Shown one piece after another: positions 53,991 to 63,846 of a stretch of 64,000 nt of DNA. This DNA is from Tridacna crocea (taxonomy: Eukaryota > Mollusca > Bivalvia > Cardiida > Cardiidae). The notes under the pieces are model-generated. The model had not been told where the DNA came from, did not search any database, and was given only the letters and a program-made list of their open reading frames with translations. The position numbers were made by a program, and so were the translations under genes. The stretch's first letter is position 1. Each line of letters begins with the position of its first letter. The stretch lies in NCBI GenBank assembly GCA_943736015.1, contig OX031062.1, positions 59,446,962 to 59,510,961 of the forward strand, written 5' to 3'.

Positions 53991-54598
53991 TTAACCCATT
54001 ACCACACAATTCCTACTTTTGAAGCCCCTGAGAAAGAAGGCTTTTGAAAACATTGTGGGAAAAGGAGAAAATGCTGGTAACCAGCATTTTTTCCTTTTCC
54101 CACAATGTTTTCTACCCTTCACAAAACAAATTTCAAATTTTCAGTCACTGTTATTTTGTCGTCTGCAAATGCTTTCGATTTGGACAAACCTAGAATTTTG
54201 TTGTTTGGTAATGAGTTAACCCTTTACCACACAATCCTTAGTCATAATGACCCTAACAGAGAGGGCTTTGAAAACATTGTGGGTAAAGGAGAGAATGCTG
54301 GAAACCAGCAATTCTCCTTTACCCACAATGTTTTTAAAGCCCTCTCTGTTAGGCTCATTATAACTCGGGGTAAAGGAGTATCTAATGTTTTCAATGTTTT
54401 CAAAGCCCTCTCTGTTAGGGTCATTATAACTCCGGGTAAAGGAGAATTGCTGGTTTCCAGCATTCTCTCCATTCCCCTGAATGTTTTCTGATCTTTCTGA
54501 GGCAAGTCTCATTATTTTGATCCACTTTGCAGTTTGATCTGCAAGTGTTTTTAATTTGGACCAGTCAGCAATTGCTGTGTCGTTTGGTAAAGAGTTAA
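53991..54598 (+). mobile_element. THM-A then a rearranged THM
   Basis: 53991-54219 is full. 54216-54598 shares its TTAA and contains the left arm once, the right arm twice and AAAGCCCTCTCTGTTAGG twice, so the core was duplicated and partly inverted. Confidence 0.88.
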
Positions 54599-54619
54599 TA
54601 CTTAGAGGAAATAGATATT

Positions 54620-54770
54620 AGCTCACCCTGGATTTCATCAATACAAGGTTGAGGCACTGTAGTGCTGTGCCCAAGGGAACTCCAATATAATCCAGCTGCC
54701 TGCAAGTGGGATCAAACCTGGATTTCTAACCAGGACATATCGAACACCTTATCCACAAAGTCATGGTAAA
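54620..54770 (-). repeat. Decayed SINE-like repeat, reverse strand
   Basis: The minus strand has CCAGGTTTGATCCCACTTGC, a B-box-like word. Confidence 0.4.
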
Positions 54771-54998
54771 CTCTTTACCACACAATCCTGACTTTTAATA
54801 ACCTTGAGAGAGGCCTTTTGAAAACATTGTGGGAAAAGGAGAAAATGCTGGTAACCAGCATTTTTTCCTTTTCCCATAATGTTTCCTAACTTTCCCAAAC
54901 CACGGTTCATCTTTTCAATCAGATTTATTTTTTCGCCTGTAAATTAATGCTTTCAATTTGAACTAGTTTAAAATTTTGTATTCTAGTGAAGAGTTCAA
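54767..54998 (+). mobile_element. THM-A
   Basis: CTCTTTACCACACAATCCTG to AGTGAAGAGTTCAA; both TTAAs mutated. Confidence 0.8.
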
Positions 54999-55069
54999 TG
55001 GGCAGCCAGCTGCCATTTCATGGCTCAAATGAAATGGACATCCTCAAACAGGAAAAAATGACCGAGTAG
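54998..55069 (+). CDS. Short ORF, doubtful exon
   Basis: MGSQLPFHGSNEMDILKQEK + MTE to TAG. The composition is good, but it starts inside a THM end and has no splice signals. Confidence 0.12.
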   Translation: MGSQLPFHGSNEMDILKQEKMTE

Positions 55070-55104
55070 CAATTTCAAGATAGGTTTTACAAAAATATGT
55101 CTGA

Positions 55105-55200
55105 AAATAGCGGATAGTGAAGATCAGAGATCAGACTTTGTGTTCTGTGCTGTCTGATCTTGATTGAGATTGTCCATAAAAGGCAGGCTAATCTTGATCT
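55105..55200. repeat. GATCAGACT hairpin repeat
   Basis: AGATCAGACTTTGTGTTCTG paired with GCTGTCTGATCTTGATT. Confidence 0.55.
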
Positions 55201-55236
55201 ACTTTGCCCACATAAACAACAAAAGTTGTACTAGGT

Positions 55237-55811
55237 CAGTGTTGTGCCTAGGCCAAAATTTTTGGGGGACACAGGTGTCCCCCTACCTTAATTTCAAGGG
55301 GACACTAGAAAAATCGAGGGAACACATTTCATACTTCCATCCGACTCTTCTAACCACGGAAATTTTATGAGCCGATTTCTTCTGAAATGTTCTGTCCTTT
55401 TTCTTACTAGCTCCGGAGGTTGAAGAAGCTGCGATCAATTCGGGGTTTTCACAGTACTCTTTCATTCAATTTCGTCTGCAACTTTTCTATTTTTAACCTT
55501 TCCCGACATAAAGTCGGTCAACCGCATCCGGCGTTTCGCCATATTGTTTTATTGACAACAGTAAGACTGGTTTAAATATCGGATTTCCCTAAGCGACTTT
55601 ATCTCAGTAAATTCCGCGGTCACAGTCTACGTTGTGCAGGTGCCCATTGTAATTAACGCAATGTATGTAAATACCGAAATGGACTCCAGATAAGGAAAAT
55701 TCGTCGGATTTTCGTGAGCGCGCCCGACATCCTGCAATGGCTTAAATTCTAAGGGACATTGTTAAAAAAATTGCGGGAATCCCGCAATCCCGCGGCCTAG
55801 GCACAACACTG
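55237..55811. mobile_element. hAT-like TIR element, CAGTGTTGTGCCTAGG
   Basis: CAGTGTTGTGCCTAGGCC is mirrored by GGCCTAGGCACAACACTG. The flanking duplication is not convincing (CTAGGT / CGAGGT). A minus ORF (55283-55465, Ser/Lys-rich SSTSGASKKKDRTF) may be a relic of coding sequence but shows no domain. Confidence 0.75.
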
Positions 55812-55831
55812 CGAGGTGCTTTAAAGTGCTT

Positions 55832-56063
55832 GTCAGAGCTCCAAATAAAGGGAGTGATTTTGATTTAAAAATTAAAGATATTAATCATTCTTCACTAAAC
55901 CTTGTGATGTGGGTACTCATTAGAATCATCTTATCAAGACAATTCTAATGTACTCATTAGAATTGTCTTGATTGCAACAATTCTAATGAGTACCCACAAC
56001 AGAGGGTTTCAAAGAAAAATAATGGATGCAAAATACCATCATTCCCTGTTATCTGGTGCTCTA
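55832..56063. mobile_element. Palindromic MITE, GAGCTCCAGAT family
   Basis: GAGCTCCAAATAAAGGGAGTG to ATTCCCTGTTATCTGGTGCTC. The central stem is doubled: ACTCATTAGAATCATCTTATC, then a second ACTCATTAGAATTGTCTTG. Confidence 0.75.
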
Positions 56064-56064
56064 G

Positions 56065-56184
56065 CTAGCAATCAAAAAGGTTGATTATGCTTTTGACATA
56101 AATAGTGATGAGCAGATGTTGCTCAGGAATTTGGAGAGATTACCACAGCTCATAACCTACAGCAGCAAAATGTGGTGTAGATAA
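56065..56184 (+). CDS. Candidate exon, unidentified
   Basis: Open for 39 codons: AIKKVDYAFDINSDEQMLLR + NLERLPQLITYSSKMWC to TAA. It has an acidic and leucine pattern unlike AT-rich noise. Acceptor CTCTAGCTAG at 56068; donor-like GTG|GTGTAG at 56175. No family recognised. Confidence 0.3.
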   Translation, partial: LAIKKVDYAFDINSDEQMLLRNLERLPQLITYSSKMWCR

Positions 56185-56364
56185 ATTAAAACCTGTTAAA
56201 TTTCTTGTAGATAAAGTATTAGTAGATCTACCTGAAAACATTTGAAAATTTACGGGCAAAAAAGTTGGCAAGAAGGAATTTCTACTTCTCCTTTGGTCAC
56301 AATATATCTTTATTTTTATTAATCTGCTGCAATATGAAAAAGACTGTCTGCAGATGATATTGTA

Positions 56365-56859
56365 TTAACTCTTTACCACACAACCCCAACTTTTAATGAT
56401 CCTGAGGAAGAAAGCCTTTGAAAACATTGTGGGAAAAGGAGAAAATGCTGGTAACCAGCATTTTCTCCTTTTCCCACAATGTTTTCTACCCTATCAAAGT
56501 CAGAAATCACCATATTACCAAGATTTAATTTGTTGTCTGTAGATGCTTTGAATTTGGTCCAGTCCAAAAATTTTTCGTTTGGTAACACGTTAACTCTTCA
56601 CCAAAGAGCAAGATTTTGGACATATCCAAACTAACTCTTTACCACACGAGAAAATTTTAGACTGGTCCAAATTGAAAGCATTTGTAGACGACAAAATAAA
56701 GGTGACTAAAAATTAGAAATTTGTTCTGGGAAGGGTAGAAAACACTGTGGGAAAAGGAGAAAATGCTGGTTACCAGCATTTTCTCCTTTTTCCACAGTGT
56801 TTTCAAAAGGCATCTTTCTCAGGGTCGTCAAAAGTAGGGATTGTGTGGTAATGGGTTAA
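56365..56859. mobile_element. THM-A, solo end, THM-A
   Basis: 56365-56593 (+) full; 56590-56632, a reverse end only; 56632-56859 (-) full with matched CACTGTGG / CCACAGTG arms. Confidence 0.88.
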
Positions 56860-56882
56860 ACATTAATTATGAACATCACATA

Positions 56883-57088
56883 TTAGCCCTTTACCTTATA
56901 AGGCATTTCTATTGTATCTCTAATTGACCCTAAATAACAGCAAAGATGAAGCTGTTTCTTACGTGTATATGACACCTTTTGATAGTGTAGAAAACATTGT
57001 TGCAAAAGGTGAAATTGCTCGTCACAATGTTTTCCAAAGGCTCCTACAAGCAATGCGTAGAAATGAGTATCTATGGAGAAAAGGGTTA
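56883..57088 (-). mobile_element. THM-C, right hairpin arm lost
   Basis: TTAGCCCTTTACCTTATAAGG to GGAGAAAAGGGTTAC. The hairpin jumps from GCTCGTCAC directly to AATGTTTTCC. Confidence 0.8.
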
Positions 57089-57700
57089 CATGTGATTCAA
57101 AAATTGATATAACTTTAGGATGGTAGAAAATAGTGGTTACAGCTTTCTCTCTTCCTTCATGTCTCCACTTGGCACTCCATAAAGTCAAAAAAAAAATAAT
57201 TTTCTCATTTAATTCTGTGATGGCATTGTGTTACGAAAGATTACAATCAGTTGGAGATGCTCAATAGAATACTTGTGTTTGATTACCTCTTTACCTTCTT
57301 ACCGTTAAAAAACTGAAAAAGAATTTTCCAGCCAATAGTAACAATCCAAATAATTGCAAATTCAAAGTTCATTTTAAAAGGGAGAAAGTCTTTATGTATA
57401 AAACAGTGTAGAACAAACATAAGACTGCATGTTTTGCACAGTCTGATCTAGATCTATACTGTCCACAACAGTGATTAGACTCAAACTTAGAAACTTAAGG
57501 GTTAAAATGAAAACAGCACTTGATTGTTTACAGACACTAATATTGATCCCTGTTTTGTGTGGAAGGCTTCCCTAATGACTGAAACAAGTGTACCAGTCTA
57601 GTTTCTTGTTGCCTGTTGGTTGAGATCATTTCCTGTTTTAGACAAACCCATCATGTTCTTTATTTCCTGGATCTTGTTCATTAATGTGTTCATCTTTTTT
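57089..57700. other. No supported gene; short GATCAG repeat
   Basis: CATAAGACTGCATG and GCACAGTCTGATCTAGAT at about 57420-57460. The rest is AT-rich. Confidence 0.35.
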
Positions 57701-57708
57701 TTTTTCAG

Positions 57709-57753
57709 ATTGCCTGAAAATTTAACGATTAAAGTTTGTTTTTCAGGTTTAAG
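57709..57753 (+). CDS. Candidate 45-base exon
   Basis: Very strong acceptor (TTTTTTTTTTTTCAG), donor AAG|GTAGAC. In phase after the 50409 exon it gives R-LPENLTIKVCFSGL. If unspliced, TAG follows, then TAIELIVLEGAPVLLAID in the same frame. Confidence 0.28.
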
Positions 57754-57757
57754 GTAG

Positions 57758-58279
57758 ACAGCTATTGAACTCATTGTCTTGGAAGGAGCACCAGTCCTGC
57801 TTGCTATAGATATTTTGTCTTTTAGTCAATACAATAGACAGTTTTAATTTTGTCTTTCATTGGCCCCTTCAGATTACAAGGCAATTTATGAAGGCTGTTA
57901 AGTCAGACGGACAGTTACTTTGAAAGTTGTTTTTACTCAGTTATGTCCCCTTTTCAACGTAAAAACTGAATAAGTAGGTGCAGACTGAAGCACATTTGTA
58001 AAGTGTGGTGGTCTTTTTTTCTGCAGCCAAGAAGGAAATCATTACAAGATCATTATCTCCTAAAACAAATCTGCAGCATTCTCGTTTTAATAACATAAAA
58101 CTATAATAAAATAAAAGGTGGCTAATTCTTTTAAATCTAATGTTCAATACATTAATGAATTTATGTTCAACAAGTTAACAAATGTTGAAACTTTTTCGTG
58201 GCAAAAGAAATCGATCGCTTTTTGTGGTCTGCAAGAGCCAAAAAGTCAGTTGGCAGATATAGTAAGTTAAGAGGCCAAA
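57758..58279. other. No supported gene
   Basis: AT-rich DNA; the minus ORF at 57941-58147 shows no domain. Confidence 0.3.
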
Positions 58280-58553
58280 GGGCTTAACTACTATCACTAT
58301 CTTTTTCAACTATGTTAACATGTATGTAAGTTAGAAATGTTTTACATCGATCGAAATCCATAGCAATTGCAGATGAAAAATTAAATGTGCCTCTAGTAAT
58401 ATAGTTTGTGTCTGTAGAAAGCATAATGGGAAAAGGAGAAAATTCGAGAATTCTAGTTAACAGCATGTTCTCCTTTTACCTCAGTATTGGTAAATGAGTT
58501 TTTTTCTTTTTTTTTCAGAATTGTTAAAACTTGTTATTGCATGGTGAAGTGTT
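58280..58553 (-). mobile_element. Diverged THM
   Basis: GGGCTTAACTACTATCAC start, AATGGGAAAAGGAGAAAATTC / TGTTCTCCTTTTACCTC arms, ATGGTGAAGTGTTAG end. Confidence 0.55.
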
Positions 58554-58803
58554 AGAAAATTTTTATAACACTACATGATTTTTGTGCTGCAGAAAGTCAG
58601 TCAGTACACATGAACATAGTCATGATCTACTATAATGACATCTTTGATGGTAATAAAGAAAAGTATCATAATGAAAGGTTTATTACTTTGTTCCTCAAAA
58701 GAATTTGGTCGTTTGAAATAAATAAAAAAGGTGTTTATTCTGATATCATATGTGTAATTACCTTATTTCTGTTTATATTTGATGGTCAATAAATCAGGCA
58801 TCA

Positions 58804-59028
58804 ATGTTTACTCCATAGATACTCATTTCTACGCATTGCTTGTAGGAACTTTTGGAAAACATTGTGGCAAAAGGTGAAATTGCTCGTCACGAGCAATTTC
58901 ACCTTTTGCCACAATGTTTTCTATGCTATCAAAAGGTGTCATAAACACACAAGAAATAGCTTCATCCTTGCTGTTATTTAGGGTCAATTAGAGATGCCAT
59001 AGAAATGCCTTATGGGGTAAACGGTTAA
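58804..59028 (+). mobile_element. THM-C, full length
   Basis: TTTACTCCATAGATACTC to GGGGTAAACGGTTAA. Perfect hairpin with tip GCTCGTCACGAGC and GGCAAAAGGTG arms. Confidence 0.92.
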
Positions 59029-59164
59029 TAAATAAAACCGCTATCAGGATGGGTATCAACATATACAAAATACTATATCACATTTTTCTCTAATCATTTT
59101 TTTCTTTGAATGGGATATTCAAAGCATTTTGAAATCAACTGTCATGATAATTTTGTTGGTACAG

Positions 59165-59255
59165 GATTGTATGCTGACTGACATGGCTGCCATCAAAGAA
59201 AATGTCTTAAAAGCTAGGAAGCCTGATGCACTTGACAGTGACATTAGATATTTTG
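59165..59255 (+). CDS. Candidate exon, best-supported gene (1 of 3)
   Basis: Acceptor GTTGGTACAG, donor TTTTG|GTTAAG. Frame DCMLTDMAAIKENVLKARKP + DALDSDIRYF plus one base. Joining to the exon at 59500 keeps one open frame of 62 codons across the splice, with no internal stop. Unidentified; charged and helical in character. Confidence 0.42.
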
Positions 59256-59499
59256 GTTAAGAGAAAATTGCTATATGATCGTCCATACTCATTCTCCATT
59301 CTTCCAGTTATTTTTCCTGTTTTTCTCTCTCATGTCTTGTTATGGCATTTAATTTGTATGTACAAAACGCATGTGTATGCATAAGTACAATTGTATTCAT
59401 TAAATCAAATCTATGAAGCTACTTAAAACAATTATCCGTTTTTATGGCAGTTTTTTTGTGCTCTTTCTAACCCCATTTGTTCTTCATTTTGTAAGAGAG

Positions 59500-59594
59500 G
59501 GTTGCCTGTAGATGATATCATCAAGGGTAGAATTTCACAATTACCAGTAATTGAAAAGGAATGTAGCACAGCGGTCTTCCAACATGACTTTAAG
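59500..59594 (+). CDS. Candidate exon, best-supported gene (2 of 3)
   Basis: Acceptor TTTTGTAAGAGAG (weak tract), donor TTTAAG|GTAAAT. Frame G-LPVDDIIKGRISQLPVIEKE + CSTAVFQHDFK, ending in phase 0. Composition is strongly protein-like. Confidence 0.42.
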
Positions 59595-59894
59595 GTAAAT
59601 AATCAGTGTAATTACAGCTGGTTGTTGATGGTCATAATAGTGATACTACTGGTATTCCCTTGTGTCACACACATAAATTAGTAAAGAAATCATAAATAAG
59701 TATGAATGACCCAGAAATTACAGTTCTATCTGACAGTGTTGTTCAAAAATCGTCTGTGCAAAGCATGATGTAAGATGCATTAGTCTGTTACAAGTTATTG
59801 TTTCTGCAGTATTTTTTTTTCCATTAACCAGTATGCTAAGCCAGTCATATTTTTATAGGGTTGGTGCTACATTGCATGTTTTTCATTATCTCAG

Positions 59895-59915
59895 ATCAAC
59901 AAGAAGAGTATCTAG
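59895..59915 (+). CDS. Candidate terminal exon (3 of 3)
   Basis: Acceptor TTTCATTATCTCAG; phase 0 gives INKKSI then TAG. Short, so weak alone; the phase fits the previous exon. Confidence 0.22.
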   Translation: MNKKSI

Positions 59916-60059
59916 GTCAAACTGGATGATTATTCCTAAAACTTCTTATCTTGTTACCAACTGCCAAAGTTATAACCTAAGATGCAATTGTCCAGCCCAT
60001 GGTAATGTCGCCAATAGATCAACTCCAGTTTCATTCTTTTGATTCTTTTTGTAATGAAT

Positions 60060-60130
60060 ATCACCAGACTCCATAGATCCAAGATCAGACTACATAATTA
60101 TTCTGTGCAGTTTGATCCTGATTGTCACTT
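60060..60130. repeat. GATCAGACT hairpin repeat
   Basis: CCAAGATCAGACTACATAATT paired with TGTGCAGTTTGATCCTGATT. Confidence 0.55.
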
Positions 60131-60220
60131 AACGAAAGCACTTTGTGTGGCGGTTGGCCGTCAAATAGTTGAGAGAGTCTACATGTTACGGGTAAGATTT
60201 ATTGTTACCCTAGCTGTTAC

Positions 60221-60695
60221 TTAACCAATTACCACACAATCCCTACTTTTGATGCCCCTGAGAAAGAAGCCTTTTGAAAACACTGTGGGAAAAGGAGAAA
60301 AATGCTGGTTACCAGCATTTTCTCCTTTTCCCACAGTGTTTTCTACCCTTCCCAGAACAAATTTCTATTATTTTTCAGTCACCTTTATTTTGTCGTCTGC
60401 AAATGCTTTCAATTTGGACCAGTCTAAAATTTTCTTATGTGGTAATGAGTTAACTAGAGGAAAAAAAATTTATACTGATTCAAATTGCAAGCATTTGCAG
60501 AGGAAAAATTAAAGCACATACAGACGACATAATAAATGTAGCTTACATTTTGAAATTTGTTTTTGAAAGGATAGAAAACATTGTGGGAGTAGGAGAAAAT
60601 GCTGGTAATCAGCATTTTCTCCTTTTCCCACAATGTTTTTTAAAAGCTTCCTTTTCAGGGTTGTTAAAGGTCAGGATTGATTGATAAAGGGTTAA
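60221..60695. mobile_element. Two THM-A copies sharing a TTAA
   Basis: 60221-60453 (+) full with CACTGTGGG / CCCACAGTG arms. 60450-60695 (-), left end altered, ends GATAAAGGGTTAA. Confidence 0.88.
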
Positions 60696-61365
60696 TGCAA
60701 GCACAGCCATGATTGTGACAATTGAAGAAATCACTTTTGAGGTCTATGGCTCTAACTCATCAGTAAACATCAGTGCTTTGTAAGGCTCTTCGACCAATCT
60801 CGGCAGTTTCGGTCTTTAATATGAGAATTAGGGGCCGTAGATCCATTAACTTATTGATAAATATAATTCTAACATGACACGTGACTTTGGCTCTATAAAC
60901 ACAGTGCAAGGCAAACGTGGTGAAACCTGCAACAATACATGTAGAGTGACGTCATTCAATGAGTGAGTTATTCATTGGAACGTAATCTCCATCCGTGTTT
61001 TTACTCTTAATTTGAACTCGTTTTCCTTTCATTAAGAACTGGCCATGTTAGAATCGAAATAATCTTCTTTCTATCGTGGTATATCGTTCAATAAACCACG
61101 TTGTGAGTTATGAGGCGCAATGAATAACCCACTCGGGCTATCGCCCTCGTGGATTATTTATAGCGCCTCATAACTCACAACTGTGGTTTATTGAACGATA
61201 TACCACGATAGAAAGAAGATTATTTCTTAACTTAACATCACCATTTTCTTAAAAGTGATTTCTTCAATTGTCACAATCATGGCTGTGCTAGCATTAATCC
61301 TTTATCAATCAATTCTGACCTTTAACAACCCTGAAAAGGAAGCTTTTAAAAAACATTGTGGGAAA
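60620..61365. repeat. Composite 745-bp inverted repeat
   Basis: Outer arms run from a THM half (CACAATG, AAAGCTTCCTTTTCAGGGTTG) through TTAATGCAAGCACAGCC and ATGATTGTGACAATTGAAGA to AATCACTTTTGAG; all are mirrored at about 61245-61365. Inside is a second palindrome at about 61055-61220 (CTTCTTTCTATCGTGGTATA and mirror; centre near CGGGCTATCGCCC), off-centre. Confidence 0.85.
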
Positions 61366-61643
61366 AGTAGAAAATGCTGGTTACCAGGTGCTAGATATTA
61401 AGTTTTTTGATAAAAAATATACTGTTTTCAGGGAGAGTGATTCCTTTTGGTTTATTAGTTATGCTCACATGAGTGGAATATTAAATTCAGAGTAAGGTTT
61501 CTGTCATTCAGGTTTTTTTCGCAAGAACTTTACCTTTCATGCCAATGAATTAACCTGCTTGTATTGCCTGACAGTGTTCATTGTTTTCGAAGACCGTCTT
61601 ATTCAGGGTCATGAACAGTTCAATTTGTGTGGAAAAGGGTTAA
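61294..61643 (+). mobile_element. THM-A split by unrelated DNA
   Basis: The left half TTAATCCTTTATCAATCAATT stops in the hairpin tip at about 61398. A reverse right end (TTATTCAGGGTCATGAAC to GGAAAAGGGTTAA) lies at 61570-61643. Confidence 0.65.
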
Positions 61644-61789
61644 AAAGCCAGTGGAGCGATACACGGCCATCAAGGTCCTCTTGTTACAATATACTGGTAT
61701 GTGAAGCATTGTACAAGACAGCCAACATTTCCTCTGATACCTTAATTCTTTTCCTTGCTGTTTTCACATTTTCACTCATGATTTTTCAC

Positions 61790-61853
61790 AAATTATTTGT
61801 CATCTGCAAATAGTTTCAACAAGACTAAAATTTTCTGTTATTTTAGTAAGGAG
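61790..61853 (+). repeat. THM right-end fragment
   Basis: ATTTGTCATCTGCAAATAG and AAGACTAAAATTTTCTGTTA. Confidence 0.5.
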
Positions 61854-62197
61854 TTTAGCATGCAGGCTAGCTTCTGTTACACCAGAATGAGGGCTTTTAA
61901 CTGTGTGCTTTCTCTGGAGCCATGTAAAGCCCATAAACTCATCTGGGTGTGATCATCATTGCCAGTTTGATGAGGAGCTGGGCACTTACTCAAGGTGAAA
62001 CATGAAAGTAATTGTAGAAAGTACATGATTTGTCTCTTTGAATCTGGACTGCCTTTGTTTTCTGGCAATTAATTAGACATAAACATCAGTCTAGGGTTAT
62101 AGGTATTATTCTTTGCATGTTTTTCATTCAAGTAGAAGATTTTTGGCTGCAAGATTGATATCCATTGCCATGCAATAAAGTTTAGTTGTTGACCCGT
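61854..62197. other. No gene or repeat recognised
   Basis: The minus ORF at 61877-62068 has no domain. Confidence 0.35.
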
Positions 62198-62426
62198 TTA
62201 ACTCTTCACCAAACAACAAAATTTTAGACTAGTCCAAAATGAAAGCATTTGCAGACGACAAGATAAAATTGTCTGGAAATTTGAAAATTATTTTAGGAAG
62301 GGAAGAAAACATGGTGGGAAAAGGAGAAAATGCTGGTTACCAGCATTTTCTCCTTTTCCCTCCATGTTTTCAGAAGGCTTCTTTCTCAGGGTCGTTATAA
62401 GTCGGGATTGTGTGGTAAAGAGTTAA
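62198..62426 (-). mobile_element. THM-A, full length
   Basis: TTAACTCTTCACCAAAC to GGTAAAGAGTTAA. Arm-matched CATGGTGGG against CCCTCCATG is only partial. Confidence 0.9.
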
Positions 62427-62711
62427 ATTTCATCAATAGCCAATTCTTTACCTGCCTATATACTTTTTGCACCTATTTACAGACAGCATAATTATAAAAA
62501 TGTGTCTTGAACAATAGAAATTGTCTTTGAAAGAGTAGAAGTTGGGGAAAAAGAGCATCATAAGAACATCTTTTTTCTTTTTTTTTTACAGATAATTTAC
62601 ACTTTAATCTGTTTAAAAATGATTTCACCCTTTTCCTCAAAGATACCTACTGCAGACACATTAAAATAACATTGGCAAAACATCCTATATTTACTGGTTA
62701 TGTTCTTTCAG

Positions 62712-62900
62712 CTTGCCAAGCCTGGTCTTGGTCAAAATGTCCTGGCCAAACTTCCTTGGCCAGAATGACCTACATCCATACAAGTGCCACAAAGAAATAC
62801 TGTGCAGAAAAAAAAATTATTACAGGGCAAAAGGAGTCCTATGACTAAATCTAGTTTTCCAGAATATATTGTATTCATCTACATATCAGTCAGCATGTGA
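62712..62900 (+). pseudogene. Candidate exon with one in-frame TGA
   Basis: Acceptor GTTCTTTCAG; the frame reads LAKPGLGQNVLAKLPWPE, TGA (62766), PTSIQVPQRNTVQKKKLLQG + KRSPMTKSSFPEY on to TGA at 62898. 62 codons with a single break that one C-to-T change in CGA would explain. Unidentified, basic in its second half. Confidence 0.28.
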
Positions 62901-63560
62901 AGACTGATCTCTATACTATATACACTGATCTGTAAAGTACCTCAACTTGTGCTTGGCACTGCAAAATTTCAATATTGTAATGAATGAGAAAAAAGAAAGT
63001 AGATACAGATAAAGCTGAGCTACCTATCTTGAAGTGGTAGTACAAGCTACAGAAGAGAGAAAGAGGGAAATATATTTGAGAAACATATTTTCTTTCACTA
63101 TTGCACAAAGAGCATTTGGATCAAACAAAAATTGTATGACTCAATCTCATTATCCAGATTTCAGGAGAATTTCAAGATTTTCCATGAGTTTTTTTTTTCT
63201 CTTGCCTGCCAGGATTCCCCCACATCTGGGAAGGATAATGTCTGGGTACCAGGCATGCATGACAAAGCTTTGGTTCCATGCTTGTTAACAAAATATTTAT
63301 GAATGGGTTATTACTTACAAGTGGTTCGGCTTTATCACCTGCCTTTTGTTATGGGGGTATCAATTTCAGAAGAACCATCCAGCATGAATAAGCCTGACAT
63401 CCATATAATTTATGAGTAGTTTATTGACCTTCATTTGCTTTGTCTTTTTTCTGTATTTGTTTGAATGATGTATGTGGTTTTCAACAATATTAATGGGACC
63501 TAGATAACAGTGACAGTTCAACTATTGTTTTACTTGTTGATTTAAACGTCGGATTAAGAT
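62901..63560. other. No supported gene
   Basis: An 84-residue plus ORF at 63034-63288 lacks a domain and runs through a T-rich tract. Confidence 0.3.
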
Positions 63561-63561
63561 T

Positions 63562-63802
63562 CAACTCTTTACCAAATGACAACATTTTACACCTATCTAA
63601 ACTGAAAGGAATTTTGCAGGCAACACATTTAATGTGGCTGAAATAGTCGAATTTGTGGTGAAAATTGGGTAGAAAACACTGTGGGTAAACCGTAAAGGAA
63701 AAAATGCTGGTTACCAGCATTTTCTCCTATTCTTGTGTTGTTTTCAAAAGGCTTCTTTCTCATGGTCATCAAAACTTGTAATTGTTTGGTAAAGAGTGAA
63801 AA
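63562..63802 (-). mobile_element. THM-A with insertion in one arm
   Basis: AACTCTTTACCAAATGAC to GGTAAAGAGTGAA. The left arm has CCGTAAA inserted after CACTGTGGGTAAA; the other arm reads TCTCCTATTCTTGTG. Confidence 0.8.
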
Positions 63803-63846
63803 AGAAAAAAAAAAACAAGCTTCATTTCATCACTAATCCTTTTCTT

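Noticed and set aside
63034-63288. 84-residue ORF, and an alternative frame with two TGAs that also looks protein-like
   Set aside because: Two frames compete and neither has a domain or clear splice sites, so coding is not supported.
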